Of a stretch of DNA of 64,000 nucleotides, positions 17,956 to 26,241 are shown piece after piece; position 1 is the stretch's first letter; the number at the start of each line of letters is the position of its first letter. This DNA comes from Acidomonas methanolica (GTDB lineage: Bacteria; Pseudomonadota; Alphaproteobacteria; Acetobacterales; Acetobacteraceae). The stretch covers positions 177,193-241,192 of the forward strand of contig NZ_SLZN01000003.1 of the NCBI RefSeq assembly GCF_004346035.1, given 5' to 3'. The position numbers were made by a program, and so were the translations under genes. The notes under the pieces were generated by a model that saw only the letters and a list, made by a program, of their open reading frames with translations, was not told the DNA's origin and did no database searches.

Positions 17956-20900
17956 ATGCCCGATCCCTATGCCCGACTTCGCGCCATGGCGCCGCCGCGC
18001 GACGCCCTGAGGCGGGCGATCACCGAACACACGCGCGGGGCGGAAATGCCGCGCGTGGAGGCGCTCGCTGCTGCGGCGCGTCTTTCGGAGACGGAACGCG
18101 CTCAGGCGGAGACGACGGCGCGGCGGCTGGTCACGGCGTTGCGCGCGGGGAAGCGGACGGGGCTGGTACAGAGCCTCGTGCGGGAATATGACCTGTCCAC
18201 CCGCGAGGGCGTGGCGCTGATGTGTCTGGCCGAGGCGCTGCTGCGGATTCCCGATCTGCCGACGCGCGACGCGCTGATCCGCGACAAGCTGGGCGGCGGC
18301 GACTGGGAAAGCCATGTGGGCGGGGACACGCCGCTCTTCGTCAACGCCGCGACCTGGGGGCTCGTCCTCTCCGGGCGGCTGCTGTCCGGGGCGGAGCGCA
18401 AGGGGCTGGCCGGAGCGCTGAGCCAGGTGCTGGGCCGCTGCGGCGAGCCGGTCATCCGGCGCGGCATGGACATGGCGATGCGGATGATGGGCGAGCAGTT
18501 CGTCGCGGGCGAGACGATCGACGAGGCGCTGCGGAACAGCCGCCGCCTGGAAAGGAAGGGCTTCCGCCATTCCTACGACATGCTCGGCGAGGCGGCGGCT
18601 ACCAGGGACGATGCGGCGCGGTATCGTGACGAGTACGAGCGCGCCATCCACGCCATCGGGCGGGAATCGGCGCGGGCGGGCGTCTATCGCGGGCCGGGGA
18701 TCTCGGTGAAGCTGTCGGCGCTGCATCCTCGCTACGCCTTTGCCCAGCGCGAGCGGGTGATGGCGGAACTGCTGCCCCGGCTGGCGGCGCTGGCGGCTCT
18801 GGCGGCGCGCTATGACATCGGCTTCAACATCGACGCGGAGGAGGCCGACCGGCTGGAGCTTTCGCTCGATCTGCTGGAGGCGCTGGCCTTCGATCCGGCG
18901 CTGGCGGGGTGGAACGGGCTGGGCTTCGTCGTGCAGGCCTATCAGAAGCGGGCGCCCTTCGTGCTGGACTGGATCGTCGATCTCGCGCGCCGCGCGGGGC
19001 GGCGGATGATGGTGCGGCTGGTGAAGGGCGCGTATTGGGACAGCGAGATCAAGCGCGCGCAGGTGGACGGGCTGGCGGATTATCCGGTCTTCACCGTCAA
19101 GGCGCATACGGACATCTCCTATATCGCCTGCGCGCGGAAGTTGCTGGACGCGCCGGACGCGATCTTCCCGCAATTCGCGACGCATAACGCGCAGACTCTC
19201 GCGGCGATTCACGCCATCGCGGGGCCGGAGTTCAGCGACGACCGCTATGAATTCCAGTGCCTGCACGGCATGGGCGAGGCGCTTTACAGCGAGGTCGCGG
19301 GGCCGGAGAAGCTGGGGCGTCCGGTGCGCGTCTATGCGCCGGTGGGCACGCATGAGACGTTGCTGGCCTATCTCGTGCGGCGTCTGCTGGAGAACGGCGC
19401 GAATTCGTCCTTCGTCAACCGGATTCAGGACGAGTCGATCGGCATCGACGAACTGGTTGCCGAACCGGCGGCGCTGTTCCTCGCGAAGGGAACGACATCG
19501 CGCGTGGTCCTGCCGCCGGATCTCTTCGCGCCGGAGCGTCGGAATTCCGCCGGGCTCGATCTGGCGGCGGAGGATGTGCTGGCGTGCCTCGGCGGTGAGC
19601 CGCCGGAGGATGTCGCGCCGGAAGGCGACGGCGAGGCGATCCGCAATCCCGCCGACCGGGGCGATGTGGTCGGGCGGATCGTCTTCGCGACCTGTGCCGA
19701 CGCGGATGCGGCCGTCGCGCGCGCCGTGGCGGCGTTTCCGGGCTGGAGCGGAACGCCCGCCCGCGAGCGCGCGGCCCGGCTGTTCCGCGCCGCCGACCTG
19801 CTGGAAGAGCGGCGCGAGGGGCTGATGGCGCTGCTGGTGCGGGAGGCGGGGAAATCCTGGCCCAACGCGGTGTCCGAACTCCGTGAGGCGGTGGATTTCC
19901 TGCGCTATTACGGCGCGGCGGTGCGGGACGGGTTCGACAACGCGACGCATCGTCCGCTCGGGCCGGTGGCGTGCATCAGCCCGTGGAATTTTCCGCTAGC
20001 GATTTTTCTGGGGCAGGTCTCGGCGGCTCTGGCGGCGGGGAACACGGTTCTCGCCAAGCCCGCCGAGGAGACGCCGCTGGTCGCGCGCGCCGCGGTCGCA
20101 GTGCTGCACGAGGCGGGCGTGCCGAAGGAGGCGGTGCAGCTCGTTCCCGGCGCGGGCGATGTCGGCGCACGGCTGGTCGCCAGTGCGGCGGTGCGCGGCG
20201 TGGTGTTCACCGGCTCGACGGAGGTGGCGCGGGCCATCCGCCGCCGGTTGGCGGAACGGCTGAATCCTGATGGCGCGCCGGTACCGCTGATCGCCGAGAC
20301 GGGCGGACAGAATGCGCTGGTGGTGGACAGTTCCGCGCTGGCGGAGCAGGTGGTGGCCGATGTGCTGTCCTCGGCCTTCGACAGCGCGGGGCAGCGATGC
20401 AGCGCGCTGCGGATTCTCTGCGTGCAGGAGGAGTGCGCGGACCGACTCCTGACCATGCTCAGGGGCGCGATGGACGAATTGCGGACGGGCGATCCGGCGC
20501 GGCTCGACACGGATGTCGGGCCGGTGATTTCCGAAGGCGCGCGGGCGGGGATTCTGTCCCATGTCGCGGCGATGCGCGCGCGGGGCTGCCCGGTGCATCA
20601 GGCGCCGCTGGCGGAGGAGACGGCGGCGGGTGTCTTCGTCCCGCCGACGCTGATCGAGATCGAAAGCATCGCGGCGCTGGACCGCGAGGTGTTCGGGCCG
20701 GTGCTGCATGTGCTGCGCACGCCGCGCGCCGGGCTGCGGGCGGCGATCGAGGCGGTGAACGCGACGGGCTATGCGCTGACCTTCGGCGTTCATACGCGGA
20801 TCGATGCGGCGATCGAGGACGCGGCGGCGCTTTCGGCGGCGGGGAATGTCTATGTGAACCGCAATCTGGTCGGCGCGGTGGTGGGCGTGCAGCCTTTCGG

Positions 20901-21522
20901 CGGCCATGGGCTCTCCGGCACGGGGCCGAAGGCGGGCGGCCCGCTCTATCTGCGGCGGCTTCTGGCGGATGCGCCGCCTCCGGGCGCGGCTTTCGCGCAA
21001 GATCCCCCGGCTCCGGCACGCGAATTCGCCGCATGGTGGCGCGCGCAGGGACGAGGCCTCGCCGCGCCGCCGCCGGAACGCACGCCGCTCGGCACGCGGC
21101 TGGACCTGCCGGGGCCGGTGGGGGAGGACAACAGCTATATGATCGTTCCGCGTGGGACGGTGTTCTGCGCCGGGCCGGGCCGGGAGGCGCTCGGCGCGCA
21201 GATCTGCGCCGCGCTGGCGACGGGGAACCGCGTGAGGGTGCCCGTGGGGTCCATGCCGCTCTTTGCCGCCTTGCCGGGCGCGTTGCTGGCATGGTTCGAC
21301 GTGCCGGGGGCGAGCGACGTGGTGGATGCGGCGCTGGTGGCGCGGGAGCCGGAGGCGGCGCGCGCGCTGGAGGCGGAACTCGCCGCCCGTTCCGGCCCCC
21401 TCGTGGCGCTGCATGTCGCCGGGGCGGACGGGTCCTACCCGCTCGACGGGCTGGTGCTGGAGCGGACGAAGAGCGTGAACACCGCCGCCGCCGGGGGGAA
21501 CGCCGCGCTCATGATGCAGTAG
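17956..21522 (+). CDS. putA: Bifunctional proline dehydrogenase/delta-1-pyrroline-5-carboxylate dehydrogenase
   Basis: An 1188-residue enzyme that oxidises proline to glutamate in two channelled steps. The FAD-dependent proline dehydrogenase domain covers about residues 200-480 (GISVKLSALHPRY, MVRLVKGAYWDSEIK, FATHNAQTL). The ALDH domain follows (SPWNFPLAIFLGQ, general base Glu781 in AETGGQN, catalytic Cys815 in AGQRCSALR). A further C-terminal region of about 200 residues is typical of long PutA forms. There is no N-terminal ribbon-helix-helix domain, so it is not self-regulating; the divergent Lrp-type gene probably supplies control. Confidence 0.97.
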   Translation: MPDPYARLRAMAPPRDALRRAITEHTRGAEMPRVEALAAAARLSETERAQAETTARRLVTALRAGKRTGLVQSLVREYDLSTREGVALMCLAEALLRIPDLPTRDALIRDKLGGGDWESHVGGDTPLFVNAATWGLVLSGRLLSGAERKGLAGALSQVLGRCGEPVIRRGMDMAMRMMGEQFVAGETIDEALRNSRRLERKGFRHSYDMLGEAAATRDDAARYRDEYERAIHAIGRESARAGVYRGPGISVKLSALHPRYAFAQRERVMAELLPRLAALAALAARYDIGFNIDAEEADRLELSLDLLEALAFDPALAGWNGLGFVVQAYQKRAPFVLDWIVDLARRAGRRMMVRLVKGAYWDSEIKRAQVDGLADYPVFTVKAHTDISYIACARKLLDAPDAIFPQFATHNAQTLAAIHAIAGPEFSDDRYEFQCLHGMGEALYSEVAGPEKLGRPVRVYAPVGTHETLLAYLVRRLLENGANSSFVNRIQDESIGIDELVAEPAALFLAKGTTSRVVLPPDLFAPERRNSAGLDLAAEDVLACLGGEPPEDVAPEGDGEAIRNPADRGDVVGRIVFATCADADAAVARAVAAFPGWSGTPARERAARLFRAADLLEERREGLMALLVREAGKSWPNAVSELREAVDFLRYYGAAVRDGFDNATHRPLGPVACISPWNFPLAIFLGQVSAALAAGNTVLAKPAEETPLVARAAVAVLHEAGVPKEAVQLVPGAGDVGARLVASAAVRGVVFTGSTEVARAIRRRLAERLNPDGAPVPLIAETGGQNALVVDSSALAEQVVADVLSSAFDSAGQRCSALRILCVQEECADRLLTMLRGAMDELRTGDPARLDTDVGPVISEGARAGILSHVAAMRARGCPVHQAPLAEETAAGVFVPPTLIEIESIAALDREVFGPVLHVLRTPRAGLRAAIEAVNATGYALTFGVHTRIDAAIEDAAALSAAGNVYVNRNLVGAVVGVQPFGGHGLSGTGPKAGGPLYLRRLLADAPPPGAAFAQDPPAPAREFAAWWRAQGRGLAAPPPERTPLGTRLDLPGPVGEDNSYMIVPRGTVFCAGPGREALGAQICAALATGNRVRVPVGSMPLFAALPGALLAWFDVPGASDVVDAALVAREPEAARALEAELAARSGPLVALHVAGADGSYPLDGLVLERTKSVNTAAAGGNAALMMQ

Positions 21523-21669
21523 CGTCCCGCTTCGACGGCGGCGCGTCTTTTTCCGCCGAATGGCCGTCATGCTTCCCGGCGAGATCGTCCTTCATGCCGG
21601 GTCCGCCCGCGCAGGGTTCCTGACGCCGCCAGACGGATCTATAGGGGAGGAGAGGAAGGAAAGCGTGGC

Positions 21670-22227
21670 ATGAAGAGAGCGATTTGCGCGTATGTGCTGG
21701 GGGCGGTGGCTCAGGGGGTGTTTCTCGCTCCGGTTGCCCTGGCCCCGATTGCCATGGCCCCGGTTGCCTTGGCCAAGCCGGTCTCCCGGGACGTGGCGCC
21801 GGTGGAAACGGCGCGGGGCTATGCGGCGGCGCTGGCCCGGCTGGGCGCGCCGCCTCCGGCTTTTCCACACGCGATTCCGAGGCGCGGCGGACCGCTCTAT
21901 GCCCATGCCGACCCCGAGTCCGGCATGATCAGCTTTGACGCGACGGCGTCGTGCGGCGGGGCGCAGTACTGCGCGTATGGAAGCTTCATGCGCCGGGCCG
22001 AAACGCCGGGGACGTTCCCGGAGATATTGAAGGACATGCGGGGCCGTGTGCTGACGCGGCGGGTCGGCCCGAATCTCTGGTTCACGCCCGAACACGCGAT
22101 GGGCGATACTTTCCCCGCGCAGATCCAGTGGCGGGATGGCGGCGTGACCTATACCGTCGCGTGGCGGGGGCTGCCGCAGGACAGGGCGGAAACGATTCTG
22201 GCCGAGGTCTACCGGTCGCGGCCGTAA
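21670..22227 (+). CDS. Small exported protein of unknown function
   Basis: A 185-residue protein I do not recognise. A strong ribosome binding site (GGAAGGAAAG) precedes ATG 21670. The signal peptide contains a three-fold repeat of a five-residue unit (VALAP-IAMAP-VALAK), encoded by three 15-bp repeats. The mature part has two cysteines close together (SCGGAQYC) and no membrane segment, so it is probably periplasmic. Its 3' end overlaps the convergent TetR gene by 19 bases. Confidence 0.7.
   Translation: MKRAICAYVLGAVAQGVFLAPVALAPIAMAPVALAKPVSRDVAPVETARGYAAALARLGAPPPAFPHAIPRRGGPLYAHADPESGMISFDATASCGGAQYCAYGSFMRRAETPGTFPEILKDMRGRVLTRRVGPNLWFTPEHAMGDTFPAQIQWRDGGVTYTVAWRGLPQDRAETILAEVYRSRP
21733..21777 (+). 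repeat. Three 15-bp tandem repeats inside a signal-peptide coding region
   Basis: Units of the form RTTGCCNTGGCCCCG follow one another three times, the last ending in AAG instead of CCG. They encode the hydrophobic core and end of the signal peptide of the exported protein. Unit length is a multiple of three, so copy changes would alter signal-peptide length without changing frame. Confidence 0.6.
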
Positions 22228-22862
22228 ATCTTGAGGAAGGCGCGGCCGGTGCGCCGCGCCAGGTCGCCGATCGCCTCGTCACTGCAATCGACCGGCAGTT
22301 CCAGTCGCCGGAAATGGACGATGCGCGCCTGGCAGAGGGCGAAGAACTGGTCGGCGGCGAAAACCGAGTCCTCGACCTCCAGCACGCGATTCTCGTCCTG
22401 CCGGCGCAGCCAGTCCGTCAGGAAGCCGCGCGCGCAGGCGGGGCCCTTCTGCCAGAACATGTCCGACAATTCCGGGAATTGCGGCGCCTCCGAGACGATG
22501 ATCCGGTAGAGCCCCAGCGCGATGGGGGAGATCATGACCCGGATGAATTCCTCCGCCACGCGGATCAGCAGCGTGAGACAATCCTCCTCCCCTGCGGAGA
22601 GGGGCTGGAACATGGCCGCGAGCTTTTCCCGCGCCAGCTTGTCCACGAGGGCGCGGAAGAGTTCGGCCTTGTTCTCGAAGTGATTGTAGAGCGTCCCTTT
22701 CGAGACGCGGGCGCGCGCGGCGATCTGCGACATCGACGCGCCTTCATAGCCGCATTCGAGAAAGACGGCCTCGGCCCCGGCCAGAACCTGTTCGCGCTTC
22801 GCATGGCTGACCGGACAGGTGCTGCGCGACGAGGAGGCGAGAGAGAGAACGGGGGAGGTCAT
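22209..22862 (-). CDS. TetR/AcrR family transcriptional regulator
   Basis: A 217-residue regulator. The N-terminal helix-turn-helix is clear (AKREQVLAGAEAVFLECGYEGASMSQIAARARVSKGTLYNHF split across residues 20-62). The C-terminal part is a ligand-binding helical domain of the AcrR C-terminal type (WQKGPACARGFLTDWL). A perfect inverted repeat about 80 bp upstream of its start is a good candidate operator, which suggests autoregulation. No transporter gene is adjacent, so its regulon is unknown. Confidence 0.9.
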   Translation of the reverse strand: MTSPVLSLASSSRSTCPVSHAKREQVLAGAEAVFLECGYEGASMSQIAARARVSKGTLYNHFENKAELFRALVDKLAREKLAAMFQPLSAGEEDCLTLLIRVAEEFIRVMISPIALGLYRIIVSEAPQFPELSDMFWQKGPACARGFLTDWLRRQDENRVLEVEDSVFAADQFFALCQARIVHFRRLELPVDCSDEAIGDLARRTGRAFLKIYGRDR

Positions 22863-22940
22863 GTCGGCTCGATCTGTTGAGGCCCGGGGAGCGGGGCCGC
22901 GGGAATGAAGGGCGGTGCTTTGGGTACGAAGTCCTCTATG

Positions 22941-22961
22941 CTGACCGAACGGGCCGGTCAG
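22941..22961. promoter_or_regulatory. Candidate TetR-family operator
   Basis: A perfect 7-bp inverted repeat (CTGACCG, 7-base spacer, CGGTCAG) lies upstream of the TetR gene and of fba. Inverted repeats with GACCG/CGGTC arms are common for AcrR/TetR-type regulators. Binding is inferred from position and form. Confidence 0.45.
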
Positions 22962-23113
22962 TTCAAGCTTCGTAGCTGATTGTAACCCAACATGAGTGCG
23001 GCCGGTGGTGTATGTGAGAACAATAGCCGTATAATCGAGAACATGTTATGGAAAACACAGTTATGTGATAGTCTGTGCGAACGTCGTCACGTTTTTTGCC
23101 AAGGGATGAGACC

Positions 23114-24214
23114 ATGTCTGCAAACTCCGCTTTTTCCCTCGCTCCGGGTGTGGTGACCGGAAAGGACTATCTGACCCTCCTCGATGCCTGCAAGGCGGGC
23201 CGGTACGCGCTGCCCGCGATCAACGTCGCGGGAACGAACAGCGTGAACGCGGTGCTGGAGGCGGCGGCGGCCAACAACTCCGACGTCATCATCCAGTGCT
23301 CGAACGGCGGCGCGCGCTTCTATGCGGGCGAGGGCATGGCGGATGCGGAGCGCGCGCGCGTGCTGGGCGCCGCCTCGATGGCGCGGCATGTGCACATGAT
23401 GGCGAAGGAATATGGCGTCTGCGTCATCCTTCACACCGATCACGCCGACCGCAAGCATCTTCCCTGGATCGAAGGGCTGATCGCCCTCAGCGAGCAGGAG
23501 GTCGCCGCCGGACGGCCGCCGCTTTTTTCCTCGCATATGATCGACCTGTCGGCCGAGCCTCTGGAGGCGAATCTCGCGGAATGCGAACGGCTGCTGCCCC
23601 GCATGGCGAAGCTGGGCATCAGCCTGGAGATCGAACTCGGCGTGACGGGCGGCGAGGAGGACGGAATCGGCGAGGATCTGGAGGATGACGCCGATAACGC
23701 GCATCTCTACACCCAGCCGGAGGATGTGCTCGTGGCGTGGGAGCGTCTCTCGCCGCTCGGGCATATCACGGTCGCGGCGTCGTTCGGCAATGTCCATGGC
23801 GTCTACAAGCCGGGCAACGTGCAACTGCGACCGGACATCCTGCTGCATGCGCAGGACTGCGTCGCCGAGGCGACGGGACTGCCGGCGGGCCAGGGCGAGC
23901 GGCCGCTGAGTCTCGTTTTCCATGGCGGATCGGGTTCGACCCGCGAGGACATCACCGCCGCCGTCTCCTACGGCGTCTTCAAGATGAACATCGATACGGA
24001 TGTCCAGTTCGCCTTCGCCGAGGCGGTCGGAGGATTCGTCAGCGAGCATCCCAAGGCCTTCCGATTCCAGATCGACCCCGAGTCGGGCGCGCCGTACAAG
24101 AAATTCTACGACCCCCGCAAATGGCTGCGCGTCGGCGAGAAGGGCATCGTGCATCGCCTGCGTGACTCGTTCGCCGTGCTGGGCTCGGCCGGACGCTCGA
24201 TCGCCCGCAAGTGA
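23114..24214 (+). CDS. fba: Class II fructose-bisphosphate aldolase
   Basis: A 366-residue zinc-dependent aldolase that cleaves fructose 1,6-bisphosphate in glycolysis/gluconeogenesis. Class II motifs are present: HTDHADRKHLPWIEG (zinc histidines), ELGVTGGEEDG, SFGNVHGVYKPGNV and FHGGSGSTREDI. The length matches the longer E. coli FbaA type. AAGGGA lies upstream of ATG 23114, which gives the usual N-terminus. About 250 bp of promoter region precede it, and a hairpin follows. Confidence 0.95.
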   Translation: MSANSAFSLAPGVVTGKDYLTLLDACKAGRYALPAINVAGTNSVNAVLEAAAANNSDVIIQCSNGGARFYAGEGMADAERARVLGAASMARHVHMMAKEYGVCVILHTDHADRKHLPWIEGLIALSEQEVAAGRPPLFSSHMIDLSAEPLEANLAECERLLPRMAKLGISLEIELGVTGGEEDGIGEDLEDDADNAHLYTQPEDVLVAWERLSPLGHITVAASFGNVHGVYKPGNVQLRPDILLHAQDCVAEATGLPAGQGERPLSLVFHGGSGSTREDITAAVSYGVFKMNIDTDVQFAFAEAVGGFVSEHPKAFRFQIDPESGAPYKKFYDPRKWLRVGEKGIVHRLRDSFAVLGSAGRSIARK

Positions 24215-24215
24215 C

Positions 24216-24234
24216 CCGCACGTGAACCGTGCGG
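24216..24234. terminator. Hairpin between convergent fba and serB
   Basis: A perfect 7-bp stem (CCGCACG / CGTGCGG) with a 5-base loop lies two bases after the fba stop. The facing serB gene ends ten bases further. It could terminate both genes. Confidence 0.55.
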
Positions 24235-24244
24235 CGGTGAACCC

Positions 24245-25135
24245 TTACGCGACGAAGGCGGAAGCCGGGTAGCCCTGCGCGAAGAGATGCGCGCGGAGCG
24301 TGGCGAAATTCACCTGCATGGCGATTTCGGCGCGCACGCGTGGCTTGGCGTGATAGGCGATCCCCAGACCGGCGGCGCGCAGCATCGGGAGGTCGTTCGC
24401 GCCGTCGCCGGTTGCCAGGGTGGCGGCGCGTTTGACGCCGCGCTCGGCGGCGATGCGCTCGAGCTGGACCAGCTTCGTCTCCGGTCCGAGAACCGGCGCG
24501 GCGAGCTGGCCGGTCAGAATGCCGTTCCGAACGGCCAACTCGTTGCCATGATGCTCATCGAAGCCGATGCGCTCCGCGACGCGGCGTGTGAAGAAGGTGA
24601 ATCCGCCGGAGACGAGCGCTGTGCGGGCGTTGTGCGCCTTCATGGTGTGCACGAGGGTTTCCGCGCCGTCATGGACGGCGAGCCCGTTCAGAACCTCCTC
24701 CAGACGCGACGCCGGCTTGCCTTCGAGCAGGGCGACGCGGGCGTGCAGCGCGGCGGCGAAATCGAGTTCGCCGTTCATCGAGGCTTCCGTGATCGCGCGG
24801 ATTTCCGGCCCGAGTCCCAGCAGATCGGCGAGATCGTCCAGCGTCTCGTTGACGAGGATGGTACTGTCCATGTCCGCCACCAGCACGGCTTTCCGGCGGC
24901 CGCGCGCCTTGACCAGCAGGGCGTCGATCCGCTCGCGCGCGCAGACGGCGCGGATCGTCTCGATGGTCGGCTGGCCGGGACCGGGGGCGGGGCAGGGAAT
25001 CTCCACCGCCTCGCCGGGCGAGAGAGTGACGGCCGCGTCGCCCTGCACCATGCCGCGGGCGATGTCGATCAGGGCGGGAGGGAGCACGCCGCTGGCGCGG
25101 TCGGCGACGAGGACGAGAACATAGGGCAGGGACAT
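24245..25135 (-). CDS. serB: Phosphoserine phosphatase
   Basis: A 296-residue HAD-family phosphatase for the last step of serine synthesis. An N-terminal ACT-like region (residues 1-80) precedes the catalytic domain with motif I ADMDSTILVNE, motif II VSGGFTFFTRRVAERIG and motif III/IV ATGDGANDLPMLRAAGLGIAYHAKP. All catalytic aspartates are intact. It is divergent from miaA with a gap of less than 90 bp. Confidence 0.95.
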   Translation of the reverse strand: MSLPYVLVLVADRASGVLPPALIDIARGMVQGDAAVTLSPGEAVEIPCPAPGPGQPTIETIRAVCARERIDALLVKARGRRKAVLVADMDSTILVNETLDDLADLLGLGPEIRAITEASMNGELDFAAALHARVALLEGKPASRLEEVLNGLAVHDGAETLVHTMKAHNARTALVSGGFTFFTRRVAERIGFDEHHGNELAVRNGILTGQLAAPVLGPETKLVQLERIAAERGVKRAATLATGDGANDLPMLRAAGLGIAYHAKPRVRAEIAMQVNFATLRAHLFAQGYPASAFVA

Positions 25136-25221
25136 AGTTCGGGACGTGTCTTTGCGCTTCGCCCGAGGCGGCTTCGCTCGGGACGGTTACCTGGAGGAAG
25201 GAGTTGTGGCAGGGAGAGGCC

Positions 25222-26193
25222 ATGGCACCCCTTCCGACCGCGATCATTGTGGCGGGGCCGACCTGCTCGGGCAAGTCGGCGCTCGCTCTCGCCCTGGCGA
25301 AGTACTTCCGCGGCCGCGTGCTCAATGCGGATTCCATGCAGGTCTATCGCGATCTGCGCGTGCTGACCGCGCGCCCGACGCCGGAGGAGGAGGCGCTCGC
25401 GCCGCATCGTCTTTACGGCGTGCTGGACGCGGCGGTGACGGGAAGCGTGGCGTGGTGGCGCGCGGCGGCGCTGGATGAGATGCGGGCGGCCTGGGCGGCG
25501 GGGGAGTTGCCGATTCTCTGTGGTGGGACGGGCATGTATCTGCGTGCGCTGATCGAGGGGCTGGTGGAGGTGCCGGACCCCGGCGACGCCGCGCGGCAGG
25601 AGGCGCGGGCGGTGCTGGAGGCGGAGGGCGCGGCGGCGCTGCATGCGCGTCTTCTGGCGGCGGACCCGGAGACGGCGCGCGACCTGCGCCCGACGGACGG
25701 GCAGCGTCTGGCGCGGGCCTGGGAGGTCTGGCGGGGCACCGGGCACGGGCTGGCCTGGTGGCGCGCGCGGCCGGGATTGCCGCCGGCCGCCTGTCGTTTC
25801 CTGGCGATCCGGCTCGATCCGCCGCGCCCGGATCTTCGCGCGGCGATCGCAAGGCGGTTTCACGCCATGATGGAGCAAGGCGCGCCGGAAGAGGTCGCGG
25901 CGCTCATGGCGCGGCGGCTGTCGCCCGATCTTCCGGCCATGCGCGCCCATGGCGTGCCCGAGCTGGCGGCGCTTCTGCGCGGCGAGATGGGGCGGGAGGC
26001 GGCGCTGGAGCGGGCGATTCTCAATACCGGGCGTTACACGCGGCGGCAGGCGACATGGTTCAACCATCACCGCCTCGCCGCGCCGGAGGACGAGATGTGC
26101 GTCACCGCGCGGTTCGACCCGTCCGCGCAACTTTTGGAAAGGGAATCGGAAAAATATGAAATTTTCATACAAACACAATTGACGCGCGGCTGA
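25222..26193 (+). CDS. miaA: tRNA dimethylallyltransferase
   Basis: A 323-residue enzyme that adds dimethylallyl to N6 of A37 in tRNAs reading UNN codons. The P-loop GPTCSGKSALA is at residue 12, followed by NADSMQVYRDL and GGTGMYLRALIEGL, all diagnostic. ATG 25222 has AGGGAG about seven bases upstream and is preferred to the ATG at 25204. The last residues (from about 305) are in AT-richer sequence. The ilv operon starts about 50 bp downstream in the same direction. Confidence 0.95.
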   Translation: MAPLPTAIIVAGPTCSGKSALALALAKYFRGRVLNADSMQVYRDLRVLTARPTPEEEALAPHRLYGVLDAAVTGSVAWWRAAALDEMRAAWAAGELPILCGGTGMYLRALIEGLVEVPDPGDAARQEARAVLEAEGAAALHARLLAADPETARDLRPTDGQRLARAWEVWRGTGHGLAWWRARPGLPPAACRFLAIRLDPPRPDLRAAIARRFHAMMEQGAPEEVAALMARRLSPDLPAMRAHGVPELAALLRGEMGREAALERAILNTGRYTRRQATWFNHHRLAAPEDEMCVTARFDPSAQLLERESEKYEIFIQTQLTRG

Positions 26194-26241
26194 GCCCGGC
26201 CTAAACCCGCCCACCTCAACCAGAGAGGAAGGTGCGTGCAC

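Noticed and set aside
17482..19950. An 822-codon open frame on the minus strand
   Set aside because: It overlaps putA in antisense and the Lrp gene in another frame. Its sequence is Arg/Gln/His-rich shadow sequence.
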